From Paulownia fortunei (Eukaryota > Streptophyta > Magnoliopsida > Lamiales > Paulowniaceae): a DNA stretch of 64,000 bases. Shown piece after piece: positions 61,300 to 64,000 of this stretch. The stretch is taken from positions 9,008,841-9,072,840 of the forward strand of contig CM033116.1 in NCBI GenBank assembly GCA_019321725.1, in the 5' to 3' direction. The notes beneath the pieces are model-generated. The model searched no databases. It was not told the origin of the DNA and saw only the letters and a program-made list of their open reading frames with translations. Positions within the stretch are counted from its first letter, which is position 1, and the number at the start of each line of letters is the position of its first letter. The position numbers and the translations under genes were made by a program.

Positions 61300-64000
61300 A
61301 ACTCTATTTACTTTGAATATGTTACCATTTCTAGGATTCTAAATGTCAATCGCCCCATAAGGATATATCTCTTTTACAACAAAAAGACCACTCCACCTTG
61401 ATTTTAATTTTCCAAGAAATAAATGTAATCGAGAATTAAAAAGAAAAACCTTTTGACCAAATTCAAATGCTTTTCTTAAAATTTTATTATCATAAAATTT
61501 TTTGATTCTTAATTTATGAATTTTAGAATTCTCATATGCATCATTTCTCAATTCTTAAAGTTCATTGATTTGCAATTTGAGTAATTATAAAGGTTCATCA
61601 AAATTTAAGTTAAACATTTTGATTGCCTAATAAACTTTATGTTCAAGTTCAAGAGTTAAATGACAAAATTTTCCATAAACTATCCTATAAAGAGATATGC
61701 CTAATGATGTTTTAAAAGCAGTTCTATATGCTCAAAGTATATCGATAAATCTAAGAGACCAATCTTTACGATTTGAGTTAACTGTCTTTTTCAAAATTTA
61801 TTTTATCTCCCTATTTGCAAGTTCAACTTGTCCATTTGTTTGAGGATGATAAAGGGTTGCAACTTTATGTATGATTCCATATTTCCTCATTGAAGTTCCA
61901 AAAACTTTGTTACAAAAATATTTTTTCCCATCACTGATAATGGATCGAGGAATTTCAAATCGACTTAAAATATTTTCTTTTAAAATTTTTATCATTATTT
62001 TGTAATCATTATTTCGACATGGAATTGCCTCGATCTATTTTGAAACATAATCTATAGCGACCAATATGTAAATAAAACCAAATGATAATAGAAATGGTCT
62101 CATGAAGTCAATACCCCAACAATAAGAGATTTCAATCACTAGGATGGGATGTAGGGGCATCACGTTTCGATTTGAAATGGATCCTAAATTTTGACAATTT
62201 TCACAACTTTTGCAAAAAGTCTAAGTGTCTTTAAAAAGAGTTGGTTAATAAAATCCACATTATAAGACCTTTGCAGTGGTTTTCTTTGCCAAAAAGTGAC
62301 CACCACATGCTCCTGAATGATAAAATTTAAGAATATTACATTTCTTATTGTCAGGCACGTATCTCCAAAATATTTGATTAGAACAATATTGGAATAGGTA
62401 TAGATTATCATAATAAATATTTTTCACCTCAGTTAAAAACTTCTTTTTATCTTGGGAATTCTAATGCGGTGGCATCTTTTCTCCTTCACAGACTTTGATA
62501 TTGGCAATTAACTTGATTTTAGATTTATCTACTTTAATACCTTTTGATAAAATAATGTGTCCAAGAACAATACCAGTTGTTACAATGAAATAGCATTCCT
62601 CCTAATTGAGTACAAGGTTCTTTTCTTCACACATGATCAAAACTTTTTTCTAAATTAGGCAAGCAATCGTCAAATGAATTACTTAAAATAGAAAAATCAT
62701 CCATGAAAACTTCAAGAAAAGGTTCTACCATATCACTAAAAATACTAAACATGCATCGTTGGAATGTAGCTGGTGCATTACATAATCCTAAAGATATCAT
62801 TCGATATGCAAAAGTACCAAAATGACATGTAAAAGTCATTTTATCTTAATCTTCAAGTGCAATTACAATTTAATTATACCCAAAATATCTATTTAAAAAG
62901 CAATAAAACTTATGTCCCGCAACTCTTTATAAAATTCGATCCATGAAAGGTAATGGAAAATGATCTTTTCAAATAATTGAGTTGAGTTTTCTATAGTCAA
63001 TATGCATTCGCCAACTAGTAACAGTCCTAGTTGGAATTAATTCATCATTTTCATTCTTGACTACAGCAACTCCAAATTTCTTTGGCACAACTTGAGTAAA
63101 ACTTACTCATTTGCTGTCAGAAATAGGATACATGATTCAATTATTCAAGAGTTTAATGACTTCATTTCTCACTACTTTTTTCATATTAGGATTTAACCTT
63201 CGTTGTATTTCTCTAGAAGGTTTAGCATTTTTTTCTAAATAGATGTTATGTGTGCAAATTAAAGGACTAGTATGTTTAATGTTAGCAATGGTCCATCCTA
63301 AAGTATTTTTGTGCATTTTTAGAGTTTGATCAACTTACCTTCTTGGGATGCATCAAGTTTGGAAGAAAATATTATTGAAAAAGTCTCATTATCACCTAAG
63401 AAAGAGTATTTCAAATCAAATGGCAAAGGTTTCAAATCAATCATCTGAGATTTAATATTTGATGGAACAGATTGTATTGTTGATGATGAAAGTTCTTCAA
63501 ACTTTGGCTTCCAAAAATATTTTTCTTCTACCTGTGAAAATTCAGAGAGAATATTAAAGTGTGTCTTTTTATAAATACTCACTTTCAAAATAAGTTTCCA
63601 TAGGATCAAAAGAATTAGTGAATGTAAAATATTCGTGAACAAGTTCCTCAATTAAACCACTTCCTGTACTTTGACATCTTCTGCAGGTTGCTTACAAATA
63701 TTAAGCAAGAAAAAGATGACCCAAAATGATAGAAATCTGTATATGTGTATGTGTAACAGGCTCTGTGTCCAAAACAATAAAATCCACCGGAAAGTAAAAC
63801 TCATCATTTTGTACCAACATATCTTCTACTACTCTCTTTGAAACTTTAATTAAACGGTCCGCTAGTTGGAGTATAACGACAGTTATTTTAAGTTCTTCCA
63901 AACCTAATGGTTCATAAACTGAGAAAGGTAGAAGATTTATACTAGCACCAAGATCAAGCAAAACACGCTCTATTCTAGTATTTCCTATGGTACATAAATG
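61300..64000 (-). mobile_element. Ty3/gypsy pol region, runs off the window end
   Basis: On the minus strand, from the window end: aspartic protease (63701-63961; LDLGASINLLPFSVY, FYFPVDFIVLDTEP, ILGHLFLA in place of ILGRPFLA); RT entry (63319-63420; LKPLPFDLKYSFLGDNETF); RT core (62600-63120; GTFAYRMISLGLCNAPATFQ, then VFMDDFSI); integrase zinc region (62184-62430); integrase core (61600-61995; HPQTNGQVE); and integrase C-terminus (61339-61551; LKSRWSGLFVV). RT passes into the integrase zinc region within about 150 bp, so the RNase H domain is missing. Stops and frameshifts make it inactive. The protease-RT-integrase order and sequence place it in Ty3/gypsy; gag and the LTR lie outside. Confidence 0.92.

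Overview
This window is nuclear DNA of a flowering plant, most likely a eudicot. It is AT-rich, has GT-AG introns, and is dominated by Ty1/copia and Ty3/gypsy retroelements, simple repeats and small dispersed repeats around a few low-copy genes. The species cannot be named from the sequence. All gene models below were made by eye from splice signals and protein motifs. No bacterial-type features (operons, CRISPR arrays, origins) were found and no RNA gene was recognised.

Three host genes are supported. (1) A SIAMESE-RELATED (SMR) cyclin-dependent kinase inhibitor lies at 6634-7098 on the minus strand, in one exon. (2) An XBAT31-type ankyrin-RING ubiquitin ligase lies at 22629-25027 on the plus strand, with 8 exons and 445 codons in a continuous frame. 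(3) A DHHC protein S-acyltransferase lies at 28462-51537 on the minus strand, with 13 exons and about 351 residues. Its intron 8 is about 17.9 kb long and filled with retroelements. Genes 2 and 3 converge tail to tail.

Layout: 1-930, a repeat carrying the start of a LOG (cytokinin-activating enzyme) pseudogene; 930-6630, AT-rich repeat debris including a possible copia relic; 6.6-7.1 kb, the SMR gene; 11527-14375, a solo LTR with a perfect 5-bp target duplication; 15.6-15.9 kb, a compound microsatellite and a GC-rich minisatellite; 17356-18567, an unprocessed actin pseudogene; 22.6-25.0 kb, the XBAT31-type gene; 28.5-51.5 kb, the S-acyltransferase gene. Its large intron holds, in order, a minus-strand copia relic, a gypsy-type LTR with a TGGCGCC-type primer site, a plus-strand copia element flanked by inverted LTR-like sequence, and a structurally complete minus-strand copia element with a 5-bp target duplication. 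Then follow a plant-mobile-domain pseudogene (53.2-55.5 kb), non-coding gypsy-like repeat (55.8-59.3 kb), a second, inverted copy of the LOG-carrying repeat (59.4-61.15 kb) and a gypsy pol region (61.3 kb to the window end).

The three host genes act in different processes: cell-cycle arrest, ubiquitination and protein palmitoylation. Nothing in the sequence shows that they form a pathway. No clearly new biological system was found. The observations most worth checking are the transposon-filled intron, the shortened cysteine-rich region of the S-acyltransferase, the dispersed LOG-carrying repeat and the inverted LTR arrangement of the plus-strand copia element.
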